This document shows positions 16,712 through 24,159 of a stretch of DNA of 24,454 nucleotides, one piece after another (the first letter of the stretch is position 1; each line of letters starts with the position of its first letter). Source of the DNA: CAWDLX01 sp046728155. GTDB lineage: Bacteria > Actinomycetota > Actinomycetes > Mycobacteriales > Micromonosporaceae. Below the pieces are notes generated by a model that was not told the DNA's origin, ran no database searches, and was given only the letters and a program-made list of their open reading frames with translations. The position numbers and the translations under genes are program-made. The stretch spans positions 1 through 24,454 of the forward strand of contig JBKPDY010000176.1 of the NCBI GenBank assembly GCA_046728155.1, read 5' to 3'.

Positions 16712-17466
16712 CGTTTACGCAGAACCAGCATGAGGTTCCAGGTCAGGAACTCTCGTAGCACCGGGATCCGGACGACCGCGGCCGCCCAGGCGGGAAGATA
16801 GCGCGGCAGAATGTCGATCACCTCGACGTGACGGTTACGCCGGGCCCAACGGATGGCGGTGGCGGCCGAGACGGCGTACAACGTCTCGCCGTACCGGTTC
16901 TTCGGAGGGTGCCGCCGCCGTCGCTCGTATCGGCGAGCGGCGAAGTGGCCGCCCAGGTAATGCCACGGCGATGTCTCGTGCCCGCCCCAGGGCGACAGCC
17001 AGGTCGTATATGACAAGAAGACGGTGCCGCCTGGCCGGGTAACCCGAACCATCTCGTCGGCCATCGCTACCGGGTCGGGCACGTGCTCGAGCACGTTCGA
17101 GGAGAAGCAGAGATCGACCGAGCCGGTCCGCAGGGGTAGCCGAAGCGCGCTGGCCTGAATGGCTCCCTCGGTACGGGTACGGCCCCACAACGCCATCTCC
17201 CCAGCGTCCACGTCGACGCAGAACACCTTTGCGCCGGCGCTTCGTAGCGCATCGGCGAAGTAGCCTGGGCCGCCGCCGACATCGAGCACGGTCGCGCCGT
17301 TCAGGTCGACATACGACCCCAGTTGGCCGACGGTGTCAGCCGCGAGAAGACCGTAGAACCGGTCCGGATCGGTCTGCTCGTGACGGAATGCCGAGAACAA
17401 TCGCCGCGAGCGGCCCAAGCCGCGCCGGAATTCCGGGAGTTGCACCAAGGGCCGGTCTGCCCGCAC
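16708..17466 (-). CDS. Class I SAM-dependent methyltransferase, Rv0224c-like
   Basis: 252 aa. Motif I VLDVGGGPGYFADAL (residues about 60-75) binds S-adenosylmethionine, the acidic strand-2 residue is in VFCVDVDAGEMAL, and the post-motif FSSNVLEHVPDP is typical of Methyltransf_11-type enzymes that act on small molecules, lipids or sugars. The C-terminus has a weakly hydrophobic stretch that may sit on the membrane. Start: two GTG codons stand at 17469 and 17466; AGGAGG lies 2 nt from the first and 5 nt from the second, so I prefer the second. It is coupled to the downstream membrane protein gene by ATGA overlap, implying the two act together, for example by methylating a lipid-linked glycan. 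Confidence 0.83.
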   Translation of the reverse strand: MRADRPLVQLPEFRRGLGRSRRLFSAFRHEQTDPDRFYGLLAADTVGQLGSYVDLNGATVLDVGGGPGYFADALRSAGAKVFCVDVDAGEMALWGRTRTEGAIQASALRLPLRTGSVDLCFSSNVLEHVPDPVAMADEMVRVTRPGGTVFLSYTTWLSPWGGHETSPWHYLGGHFAARRYERRRRHPPKNRYGETLYAVSAATAIRWARRNRHVEVIDILPRYLPAWAAAVVRIPVLREFLTWNLMLVLRKR

Positions 17467-17514
17467 CACGACCTCCTGACTACGCTCACCGCTACCGCCA
17501 ACCCCGGCGGTGGC

Positions 17515-17627
17515 GACACCCTACTCGCCAGGTACGTGTCCAGCCGGCTCAAGGCCGGCGGACACCTTACTCGCCAGGTACGTGTCCAGCCGGCTCAAGG
17601 CCGGCGGACACCCTACTCGCCAAGTAC
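17515..17627. repeat. 46-bp tandem repeat, 2.4 copies, each with a strong hairpin
   Basis: Unit boundaries are 17515-17560, 17561-17606 and a partial 17607-17627. The first two differ at one base (C/T at 17521 versus 17567). Each full unit contains TACTCGCCAGGTAC followed by a long stem: GTGTCC, bulged A, GCCGGC, loop TCAAG, GCCGGC, GGACAC (17536-17565 and 17582-17611). The array fills most of the spacer between the divergent methyltransferase and flippase genes and stops one base before the flippase ribosome site AAGGAG. It resembles extragenic palindromic elements; it is transcribed as 5' leader if the flippase promoter lies upstream of it. No transposase or terminal repeat is visible. Confidence 0.9.
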
Positions 17628-17637
17628 AAGGAGCGTG

Positions 17638-18900
17638 ATGAGCCGGCCACCGGTAGCGGCGGCAATGGATGCCACCATCCCCGTACAGGGCGGACGGCTG
17701 CGCGTCGTAGGCCGGATGGGTCGGGCCGGTGCCGCGGTCACCGCGGCGGGGATGGCGGTCAACGCCCTGGCCTACGTTGCCCCGCTGCTGGGCGCCCGGA
17801 CCCTGAGCGCCGCCGACCTCAGCGCCCTGGCGACGGCGCTCGCCCTCTCGGCGATCGCCTCGGTCGCCGGACTGGGTCTTCAGACAGCGATCGCCGTACA
17901 CCGGTCCGACCACGGCGCTGTACCCAACGCCCGCTCGGCCGCGCTTCGTACCGCCGCGGCCGCCACCACAGTGCTGCTGCTCGCGTCCCCGATCGAGGTG
18001 TGGGCGCTGGATCTCCCGTTCGTGCTTCCGCTGCTCGTCGCCGCCGGCATGGTCGCGGTGGTGGTGGGCAGCCGCTGGCTCGGCGAACTACAAGGCGCGC
18101 AACGCTACGGCGCTCTGGCGGCCGGCATGGTCGTGCAGTCTGTTGGTCGCTACGGCGGAGTCATTGCCGGGCTCGCGGTGGGCGCCGGCGTGACCGGTTC
18201 GATCGCGCTTGGTGTGGTTGTCGCCTGGCTGGGTCTGCCTCTGCTCGCGCTGTTGACCCGTGGCGGCGGCCCGACAACGGCGGCGCACGCTTCGCCGCTC
18301 CGTCTGCGCGAGGTCTTCAACGCCGGCGCCGCGACTCTCGCCATGCTCGCGATCTCGTATGCCGACCTCATCTTCGCCCGAAGTGTGCTACCGGCCGCGC
18401 AGGCGGGCCAGTACGCGGTCGGCACCGTGCTGGCCAGAGGCGCGCTCTGGGCCCCCGGCGTCGTCACCGTACTCGCGTTGCCATTGCTAGCTCGGCGCAG
18501 CCGGCGGGCCTTGCTCGCCGCGCTCGCCTGCGTCGCCGCCTGCGGTGTGTTCCTCGTCCTGGCCGCCGCACTGGCGGGCGGGCTCGCGATGCGGTTGGCC
18601 GGCGGGCCGGCGTACGCCGGGCTTGGCGGTTATGCGGCCGGGTTCGCCGCTGTGGGGGCGCTCTACGCGGTGGCGTTCGTGTTCGTCAACGACGAGATCG
18701 CCGCCCGCGTGCGGTGGCCGGCCGTACCGCTGTGGATCGCGTTCGCGTTTCTGGCCATTGCCGTACATCTGCTGCGGGCGCCGACGCTCGGCCAGGTGCT
18801 CGCGCTGTCGGTGATCACCGCGATGCTCGCCGCCTCAGCCACGGGCGTGCTCGGGTTGCGCACCGGTCAGCAGCGGGTCCGGACCGGTGGGATGCCGTGA
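17638..18900 (+). CDS. Wzx-like polysaccharide/lipid-linked glycan flippase
   Basis: 420 aa with around twelve hydrophobic helices, few charges and repeated small-residue segments; the opening GMAVNALAYVAPLLGARTLSAADL, with a Leu-Ser-x-x-Asp-Leu after the first helix, is typical of the MOP (MATE/Wzx) superfamily. Proteins of this type move lipid-linked oligosaccharides across the inner membrane. ATG 17638 is chosen because AAGGAG lies 4 nt upstream; the open frame upstream passes through the 46-bp repeat and is discarded. The preceding GTG 17635 is too close to the ribosome site. The gene is divergent from the methyltransferase and probably co-transcribed with the next membrane protein 28 bp downstream. 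The substrate is unknown; context suggests the glycan made by this locus. Confidence 0.75.
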   Translation: MSRPPVAAAMDATIPVQGGRLRVVGRMGRAGAAVTAAGMAVNALAYVAPLLGARTLSAADLSALATALALSAIASVAGLGLQTAIAVHRSDHGAVPNARSAALRTAAAATTVLLLASPIEVWALDLPFVLPLLVAAGMVAVVVGSRWLGELQGAQRYGALAAGMVVQSVGRYGGVIAGLAVGAGVTGSIALGVVVAWLGLPLLALLTRGGGPTTAAHASPLRLREVFNAGAATLAMLAISYADLIFARSVLPAAQAGQYAVGTVLARGALWAPGVVTVLALPLLARRSRRALLAALACVAACGVFLVLAAALAGGLAMRLAGGPAYAGLGGYAAGFAAVGALYAVAFVFVNDEIAARVRWPAVPLWIAFAFLAIAVHLLRAPTLGQVLALSVITAMLAASATGVLGLRTGQQRVRTGGMP

Positions 18901-18928
18901 TCTCCCCGCGTGTGGCACCCTTCGTCGC

Positions 18929-20791
18929 ATGAGTGCGGCCGGCTACAAGGACATCGGTGTCGCCAACCACCGCGGCACCGATGCCCCCGGCACCGATGAG
19001 GCGGGCTGGGTCGAGCGGGATCCCGTGCGGGCGGCTGCCATCGCACTCATCCTCTCCGCCGTGATCATCCGGATCGTCATCGCGTCGCACGGCTTCCTCG
19101 CCTACGACGACTACGCCCTGACCGGCCGGTCGGCAACGCACACACTGACGCCCGGCTACACCGTCGAGTTGTTCAACAACCACCTCATGCCAGGCGGGGT
19201 CGCCGTCACCTGGGTGATCACCCACACCTTTGGGTTGGTGTACCTGCCATACGTGCTGCTGATGGCGGTTGCGGAGCTGGTGCTGGGGGTCATCTTCTAC
19301 CGACTCCTGCGCAACATCATCGGGACGGGCTGGCGGCTTCTGCCGCCGCTCGCGATTCTCATGTTCAGCCCGCTGACACTCGAGGTGACCTCGTGGTGGG
19401 CGGTCGGCGCGAACATGTTGCCGATGCAGATCGCCATCGTGCTGGCGTTGGGCGCGATGTACAAATACGTCCAGGCCGGACGCCGCCGGCACCTGGCCTC
19501 CCTCGCCGCGGCAGTCCTGTTCGGCTTGCTGTTCTTCGAGAAGTCGCTTCTGATCGCGCCGCTGGTATTCATCACAACCGCGTGCCTGTTCGTCTCCGGT
19601 GGTCCGGCGCGAAGTGTGATCACCGCCGTCCGCCGTTACTGGCCGGCCTGGCTGGTGCTCGCCCTGATCGGCGGCGGATATCTCACGCTGTATCTGACTC
19701 TCGCGTCGTCCTCCCTACGCGACCCCGGCTCGGCCGACGCCGTCCTGACCTTCCTGGGACAGATCAGCGCCTCGACTCTCGCCGCCGGCCTGGTCGGCGG
19801 ACCCTGGCTCTGGCTCTTCGCCGGCGACGGAGCACCGGTCGCCGCTCCGCCGACGTTCGGCGCTGCGCTCGCGGTGATCGTCGTGCTGTCGGTGATCGGC
19901 ATGACCATGGCGTTCCGGCCACGGGCCGGCCGGGCCTGGGCCATGGCCGTCCTCTACATCGCACTGGTCAGTGGGCTACTCGCATCCACCAGGCTCGGCG
20001 GGTTCACGAAGGGCGTCGAAGGGCTCGCCCCGCGCTACATCGCCGATGCCGTGCCCGTGGTCGCCCTCGCTCTCGGTGTCGCGCTGTTCGGGTCGGCGAA
20101 TGCATCGGCGCGGCCGGTGCGCGGGCCGGTCATGCCGCGAGGCTTCCGCGAGGGGTTGCCGGTACTTGTCGTCATCGGCGTGCTCGGCATCGGAGCCGGC
20201 ACGGCCTACACCTTCACCGGGTGGACGAATCTATGGTCGATCAAAGCGGGGCGCGAATACCTGCACACCGCCGAGGCCGATCTCGCAAAGGCGCCGCCCG
20301 GTACCGTCTTTTTCGACGAAGCGGTGCCGACCGACATTGTCGGACCGCTTTCCTACCCCGAAACGATGCAGTCCCATTTCTTCGCTCCACTCAAACACCC
20401 CCCCACGTTCGTGACCGAGACGCCGCGACTGTCCATGTTCGACAGTTCGGGGCACATCCGCGACGCGGCCGTGACGGGACACCGGGTGCAACCGGCCGAG
20501 GACAAGGGCTGTGGCTACCGGGTCACCGGCGGTGCGGTCGTCTCGATGCCGTTGGACAGCCCTATCTTCGACTGGGTCTGGGCGATCCGGATCGCCTACA
20601 TCGCATCGGCGGAGACCACCGCGACGCTGCGATTGGGCACGTACACACACCAGTTCCCGATCCACACCGGACTCAACCAGTACTACTTCCAGATCAGCGG
20701 CGGCGGCGACAGCATCCAGCTCACGGTCGCCGACCGCGCGGTAACCTTGTGCACCAACGAAATCTCGATCGGCAACCTCGTACCGAAGTAG
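18929..20791 (+). CDS. Large polytopic membrane protein, possible GT-C-type glycosyltransferase
   Basis: 620 aa. After a hydrophilic N-terminus (about 35 residues) come around ten hydrophobic helices. The loop after the first has FLAYDDYALTGR, an acidic pair where GT-C enzymes place their catalytic residue, followed by the glycine/proline-rich loop VELFNNHLMPGGVAV. From about residue 430 the chain is an extracytoplasmic, probably beta-rich domain of about 190 residues, ending GNLVPK. No family is named with confidence; glycosyltransferase or ligase of the GT-C kind is an inference. Start ATG 18929 has no good ribosome site, and the upstream frame reaches 18887 inside the flippase gene. The TAG at 20789-20791 is directly adjacent to the HelR stop on the other strand. 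Confidence 0.68.
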   Translation: MSAAGYKDIGVANHRGTDAPGTDEAGWVERDPVRAAAIALILSAVIIRIVIASHGFLAYDDYALTGRSATHTLTPGYTVELFNNHLMPGGVAVTWVITHTFGLVYLPYVLLMAVAELVLGVIFYRLLRNIIGTGWRLLPPLAILMFSPLTLEVTSWWAVGANMLPMQIAIVLALGAMYKYVQAGRRRHLASLAAAVLFGLLFFEKSLLIAPLVFITTACLFVSGGPARSVITAVRRYWPAWLVLALIGGGYLTLYLTLASSSLRDPGSADAVLTFLGQISASTLAAGLVGGPWLWLFAGDGAPVAAPPTFGAALAVIVVLSVIGMTMAFRPRAGRAWAMAVLYIALVSGLLASTRLGGFTKGVEGLAPRYIADAVPVVALALGVALFGSANASARPVRGPVMPRGFREGLPVLVVIGVLGIGAGTAYTFTGWTNLWSIKAGREYLHTAEADLAKAPPGTVFFDEAVPTDIVGPLSYPETMQSHFFAPLKHPPTFVTETPRLSMFDSSGHIRDAAVTGHRVQPAEDKGCGYRVTGGAVVSMPLDSPIFDWVWAIRIAYIASAETTATLRLGTYTHQFPIHTGLNQYYFQISGGGDSIQLTVADRAVTLCTNEISIGNLVPK

Positions 20792-20809
20792 TCAGCGTGG
20801 ACGTTCGGT
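20782..20809. terminator. Bidirectional hairpin spanning two adjacent stop codons
   Basis: ACCGAA (20782-20787) pairs with TTCGGT (20804-20809); GT/AC can extend the stem across a one-base bulge, leaving an 11-nt loop. The stops of the membrane-protein gene (20789-20791) and of HelR (20792-20794) both lie inside. There is no other room for a terminator between these two genes. Confidence 0.4.
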
Positions 20810-22945
20810 GAGGGTCACCAGACGCTGGGTCGCCCGGGTGAGTGCGACGTAGAGCACCCGCGCACCGGCTACAGATTCGGCCGCGATCTCCTCTGGAGCG
20901 ACAACGATGACGGCGTCGTACTCCATTCCCTTGACGCGCATGCCATCGAGCACCTGCACCCGACCGTCGTCCACAGTGGAGCCTTTGAGCAGGTCGGCCA
21001 GCTCCTCGTACCGGCCCGTTGGCGTGATGATGCCGACCGTGCCGTCGACCTCTTTCAACAGGTTCGCGACGGTCTGGGGCAGGGCGACCGCCAGGTCCGG
21101 TACCCGCCGCTGCCGCGGCTTGACACCCGTGTGGCGTACGGCGACCGGGAGGTCGGCGTCGGGTACGGCTGCCCGTATGCGCCGGGCGGCGAACTCGAAG
21201 ATCTCGGCCGAGTTGCGGTAGTTGGTGCCAAGGTGGAAGCGGCGGATCTGCTTGCGGCCCAAGGCCTCGTCGCGGGCCCGGGTCGCCTCGGCGGGGTTGG
21301 GCCATGCACTCTGAGTGGCGTCCCCGACAATCGTCCAGCTCGCCTGCTGGCCGCGACGGCCGACCATCCGCCACTGCATCGGCGACAGATCCTGCGCCTC
21401 GTCGACGAGTACGTGGGCATAGCCGTCGTAGTTGTCGGGGCGGGCCACCCGTTCGCGGGAGGGGAAATGGCGTTCAGCCACTGTGGACAGTTCCCGGATC
21501 TCGTCGCCGGCATCGTCCAGGCCCCGGTCCCGGGTGCGCCGGCGTGAAGGGCGGGGCGGCTCGCCAAGCAGGAACCGCAGTTCGTCGAGGAGTGCCACAT
21601 CGGCGATGCTCGGTTCGTCGGGCCAGCCGGCCCATGAGGCGGCGAGCTGCTCGGACTGGCTCGATGAGAGCCAGTCGCGACCCGCGTCGCGGACACGTTC
21701 GGAGTCGCGGAGCCAGCTGAGCACCTCCATCGGTGCGAGCACCGGCCACCAGGCACGGGCGAACCGCTCGAACTCGTCCCGGTCGTAGATCTCGGAGGCG
21801 AATGGGCGGGTGGCCCAGGAGACGCCCTCCGGCCGTACGGCCCAGAGGGCCACCACCAGAGCACGGCGTACTTCGGGACCGGCGGCGTTCGGGTGCTGGA
21901 TCCGTTCGTGCAGCTCCCGCCGTACGTTGACCAGAGCCGGTTCACCGACACGCAGCACTTCGCCGCCGTAGACGATACGCAGCTCGGTCGGAGGCTGTGG
22001 CGGTGCCTGCCGGATGGCTCGTTGCAGGAACCGCCGCATGCACGGCGAACCCTTGAGGGCGCTGAGCGCCGGTGGATCGAGACGATCCGCGTTGACGCCG
22101 TCAAGCAGCCCACCCAGCGATCGCAGTTCGGCGGTCTCCTCGCCGAGCGACGGCAGAACACGCTCCACATAGGACATAAAGACGGGCGAAGGGCCGACGA
22201 GCAGTACGCCACCGCCCTCGAACCGCCGCCGGTCGCGGTAGAGCAGGTGAGCCGCCCGGTGCAGGGCCACCGCAGTCTTACCCGTACCCGGCCCACCCTC
22301 GATCAAGGTGACGCCGCCGGCCGGGGACCGGATCGCCTGGTCCTGTTCCTTCTGGATGGTCGCGACGATGTCTCGCATCCGATCGCCGCGGGCACGGGCG
22401 AGCGTGGCGAGCAGGGCGCCATCGCCGACGACCGTGATGGCTCCGGTGTCGGCCTCGACATCGAGCAGGTCATCCTCGACATCGAGCACGGTCGGTCCGC
22501 TGCAACGGATCACCCGTCGCCGGACGACGCCCATCGGATCCTCAGGCGTCGCCTGGTAGAACGCGGCTGATGCGGGGGCTCGCCAGTCCACCACGAGCGG
22601 ATCCCCGTCGACGTCGCGAAGACCCAGCCGCCCGATGTGGCGTACCTCACCGTCGGCTAGGTCGAGCCGACCGAAGACGAGTCCCTCGTACTGGGCATCG
22701 AGGGCCCGGATCCGCCGCGCGGCGTGGTAGACCATCGCATCCCGCTCGACCAGCGATCCCGGCGTCCGGGCGCGGGCGAGCCGGTGGCCCTCCCGCTGAA
22801 AGCGCTCAGCTTCCGCCCGCAGCGTCGCTACCCGCGCGTAGACGCGATCGACGTGACGCTGCTCCAGGGCGATCTCGGACTCGCGGGTGATGGTCGCACG
22901 CTCCCCGGCTCGGACTGCGCGTTCAAGAGTACGTGCGCTCTTCAC
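20792..22945 (-). CDS. helR: HelR/HelD-type RNA polymerase recycling motor ATPase
   Basis: 717 aa, UvrD-like superfamily 1. An N-terminal coiled-coil arm (about 1-60, starting ARTLERAVRAGERATI) precedes the motor. Motor motifs are Walker A GGPGTGKT (217-224), Walker B VDEAQD (514-519), GDATQS (541-546), NYRNS (575-579), VKGMEYDAVIV (671-681) and YVALTRAT (699-706), so both RecA-like domains are intact. HelD proteins bind RNA polymerase, remove it from nucleic acid and, in the HelR class, can lower sensitivity to rifamycins. Length and arm fit HelR better than true DNA helicases. The open frame continues upstream through the esterase gene, but the start is GTG 22945, which overlaps the esterase TGA as GTGA. 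Translational coupling to the esterase is likely. Confidence 0.85.
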   Translation of the reverse strand: MKSARTLERAVRAGERATITRESEIALEQRHVDRVYARVATLRAEAERFQREGHRLARARTPGSLVERDAMVYHAARRIRALDAQYEGLVFGRLDLADGEVRHIGRLGLRDVDGDPLVVDWRAPASAAFYQATPEDPMGVVRRRVIRCSGPTVLDVEDDLLDVEADTGAITVVGDGALLATLARARGDRMRDIVATIQKEQDQAIRSPAGGVTLIEGGPGTGKTAVALHRAAHLLYRDRRRFEGGGVLLVGPSPVFMSYVERVLPSLGEETAELRSLGGLLDGVNADRLDPPALSALKGSPCMRRFLQRAIRQAPPQPPTELRIVYGGEVLRVGEPALVNVRRELHERIQHPNAAGPEVRRALVVALWAVRPEGVSWATRPFASEIYDRDEFERFARAWWPVLAPMEVLSWLRDSERVRDAGRDWLSSSQSEQLAASWAGWPDEPSIADVALLDELRFLLGEPPRPSRRRTRDRGLDDAGDEIRELSTVAERHFPSRERVARPDNYDGYAHVLVDEAQDLSPMQWRMVGRRGQQASWTIVGDATQSAWPNPAEATRARDEALGRKQIRRFHLGTNYRNSAEIFEFAARRIRAAVPDADLPVAVRHTGVKPRQRRVPDLAVALPQTVANLLKEVDGTVGIITPTGRYEELADLLKGSTVDDGRVQVLDGMRVKGMEYDAVIVVAPEEIAAESVAGARVLYVALTRATQRLVTLTERPR

Positions 22946-23772
22946 CAGTTGAACCGGCCCGGGTAGGTCCGGTCGGCCAACGCGTTCTGACCACTCGCGT
23001 TCGGATGGAAGAAGTCGAACCCGTTGAGCATCGTGGGGCTGAACGGCAACGTCGAGATGTCGACGTAGCGACACCGCGACCCGTACGCCGAGCAGGCCTG
23101 CCGCAGCTGTGTGTTGTACGCGGAGATGCGGTCGCGGAAGGCGGCCCGGCGTGCCACGTCGTCCGGCGCGGTCGACAGGGGGTCGGTGAGCAGGTTCGGG
23201 CAGACCCCGGCCTTCCAGTCGTCGCGGGCCAGAGGGTTCGTGTGACCCAACTCCCAGACGCGGTACACGTTGGGCAGGCTGACGATCAGGAGGCGGGCCC
23301 GTGGCATCGCCTGGCGAAGCGTGACGAGGGCCCGGTCCAGATCGGTCCGGAACGTCGCCGGCGAGGTCATCACACCGGTACAGGCATCGTTTGTGCCCAT
23401 GAGCGCGGTCACGTAGTCCACCGGCTGGTTTGCCGCGGCGGCGGCCTGAGCCGGCAGATCGGCAATGGTCGCGCCCGGCTGGGCCAGGTTGCGGTTGTGG
23501 CCGGCGATCGCGGGGTTGCTCTGGAGGATCCTGCGGTAGTGGGAGAACACGCGCGTCCCGTCCCCGGTCGCCCATGAATTGCGGGGGCACGCCGTCGGAG
23601 CGAAGCAGGCGCCGAACCCGGCCGTGATCGAGTCACCGAGGGCAACCATTGACGACGGAAACCCGGCAACCGGGCGCGGGCCGTCGCCGCTGGCCCTACC
23701 GGTGTTGCCGGCTCGACAGCCGAGCGCGACAAGCGCGAGGATGCCCAGCACGAACGTCCAACGTCGAGCCAT
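22942..23772 (-). CDS. Secreted SGNH/GDSL-family hydrolase
   Basis: 276 aa with an N-terminal signal sequence (RRW, then a hydrophobic run to ALGC at 16-19; a weak lipobox, so lipoprotein or ordinary secretion). Block I VALGDSITAGFG carries the nucleophile Ser48, block III is GTNDA (126-130), and block V GFDFFHPN has Asp253 and His256 of the catalytic triad. Six cysteines outside the signal region suggest disulfides in an exported enzyme. Likely an esterase or deacylase acting on lipids or acetylated glycans; the substrate is unknown. ATG 23772 is preceded by GAGGTG 4-5 nt upstream, better than the GTG at 23784. The last codons overlap the HelR start by 4 bp. Confidence 0.85.
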   Translation of the reverse strand: MARRWTFVLGILALVALGCRAGNTGRASGDGPRPVAGFPSSMVALGDSITAGFGACFAPTACPRNSWATGDGTRVFSHYRRILQSNPAIAGHNRNLAQPGATIADLPAQAAAAANQPVDYVTALMGTNDACTGVMTSPATFRTDLDRALVTLRQAMPRARLLIVSLPNVYRVWELGHTNPLARDDWKAGVCPNLLTDPLSTAPDDVARRAAFRDRISAYNTQLRQACSAYGSRCRYVDISTLPFSPTMLNGFDFFHPNASGQNALADRTYPGRFNW

Positions 23773-24159
23773 CCGACACCTCACACCGTGACCGTACGGC
23801 TACTCTACGAGACTGTCGTACTCCGATGCCACCATCCAGGCATGGACGCTGATGGATCGGGTGCCGGCCACGTCGTGCACACCAGTTCGGGCCCACCGGT
23901 CAGGCTGCCGGTGGACAGTGCCCAGTTCCGCTCCCTCGTCCGGTATCTCGACGAGATGATCGGTCTGCAGGGCGTGACACGACACTCCACCGCGCGGCGG
24001 CCTGGCCAGGGCTCTCGGAGTCGCGTGGCGCCGGCTGGGCCCGGTCGCTGCGAGGGCTCGGCGTTTCTGCGACTGCGAGGTGGGCATGAATATCGCCGAT
24101 GTGTAGCGTCGGCTCGATGAGTCACCTCAACGAGCGTACGGGTGGAGAAGGGGACGACG
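23773..24159. other. 387-bp spacer, divergent promoters and an unsupported ORF
   Basis: TAGAGT on the minus strand (23802-23807) and TACTCT on the plus strand (23801-23806) are overlapping -10-like hexamers that could drive the SGNH gene one way and rightward transcription the other. No clear -35 boxes accompany them. The rest holds one open frame of doubtful coding value, described separately, and the ribosome site of the DHFR-family gene (GGAG/AAGGGG, 24144-24153). Confidence 0.35.
23842..24120 (+). CDS. Doubtful ORF, 92 aa, possibly frameshifted gene
   Basis: The ORF starts MDADGSGAGHVVHTSSG and its first half (to about residue 45, RYLDEMIGLQG) has the third-position G/C bias of a real gene. 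The second half loses that bias, while the frame starting one base earlier gains it and reads LHRAAAWPGLSESRG to a TGA near 24089. This looks like a gene broken by a frameshift, or chance. There is no good ribosome site and no recognised domain. Confidence 0.22.
   Translation: MDADGSGAGHVVHTSSGPPVRLPVDSAQFRSLVRYLDEMIGLQGVTRHSTARRPGQGSRSRVAPAGPGRCEGSAFLRLRGGHEYRRCVASAR

Noticed and set aside
17515..17627. CRISPR-like array
   Set aside because: The units are directly tandem with no unique spacers, and no cas genes are present.
17323..17634. A 105-residue extension of the flippase frame
   Set aside because: It passes through the 46-bp repeat and into the divergent methyltransferase; AAGGAG before ATG 17638 marks the real start.
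22946..23590. A 215-residue N-terminal extension of the HelR frame
   Set aside because: It runs antisense-frame through the SGNH gene on the same strand, where the esterase frame has clear catalytic motifs. HelR homology begins just after GTG 22945, which has a 4-bp overlap with the esterase stop.
22942..23772. Firm lipoprotein call for the SGNH hydrolase
   Set aside because: The cysteine follows ALG rather than a canonical L-A/S-G/A box, so ordinary signal peptide cleavage is as likely.
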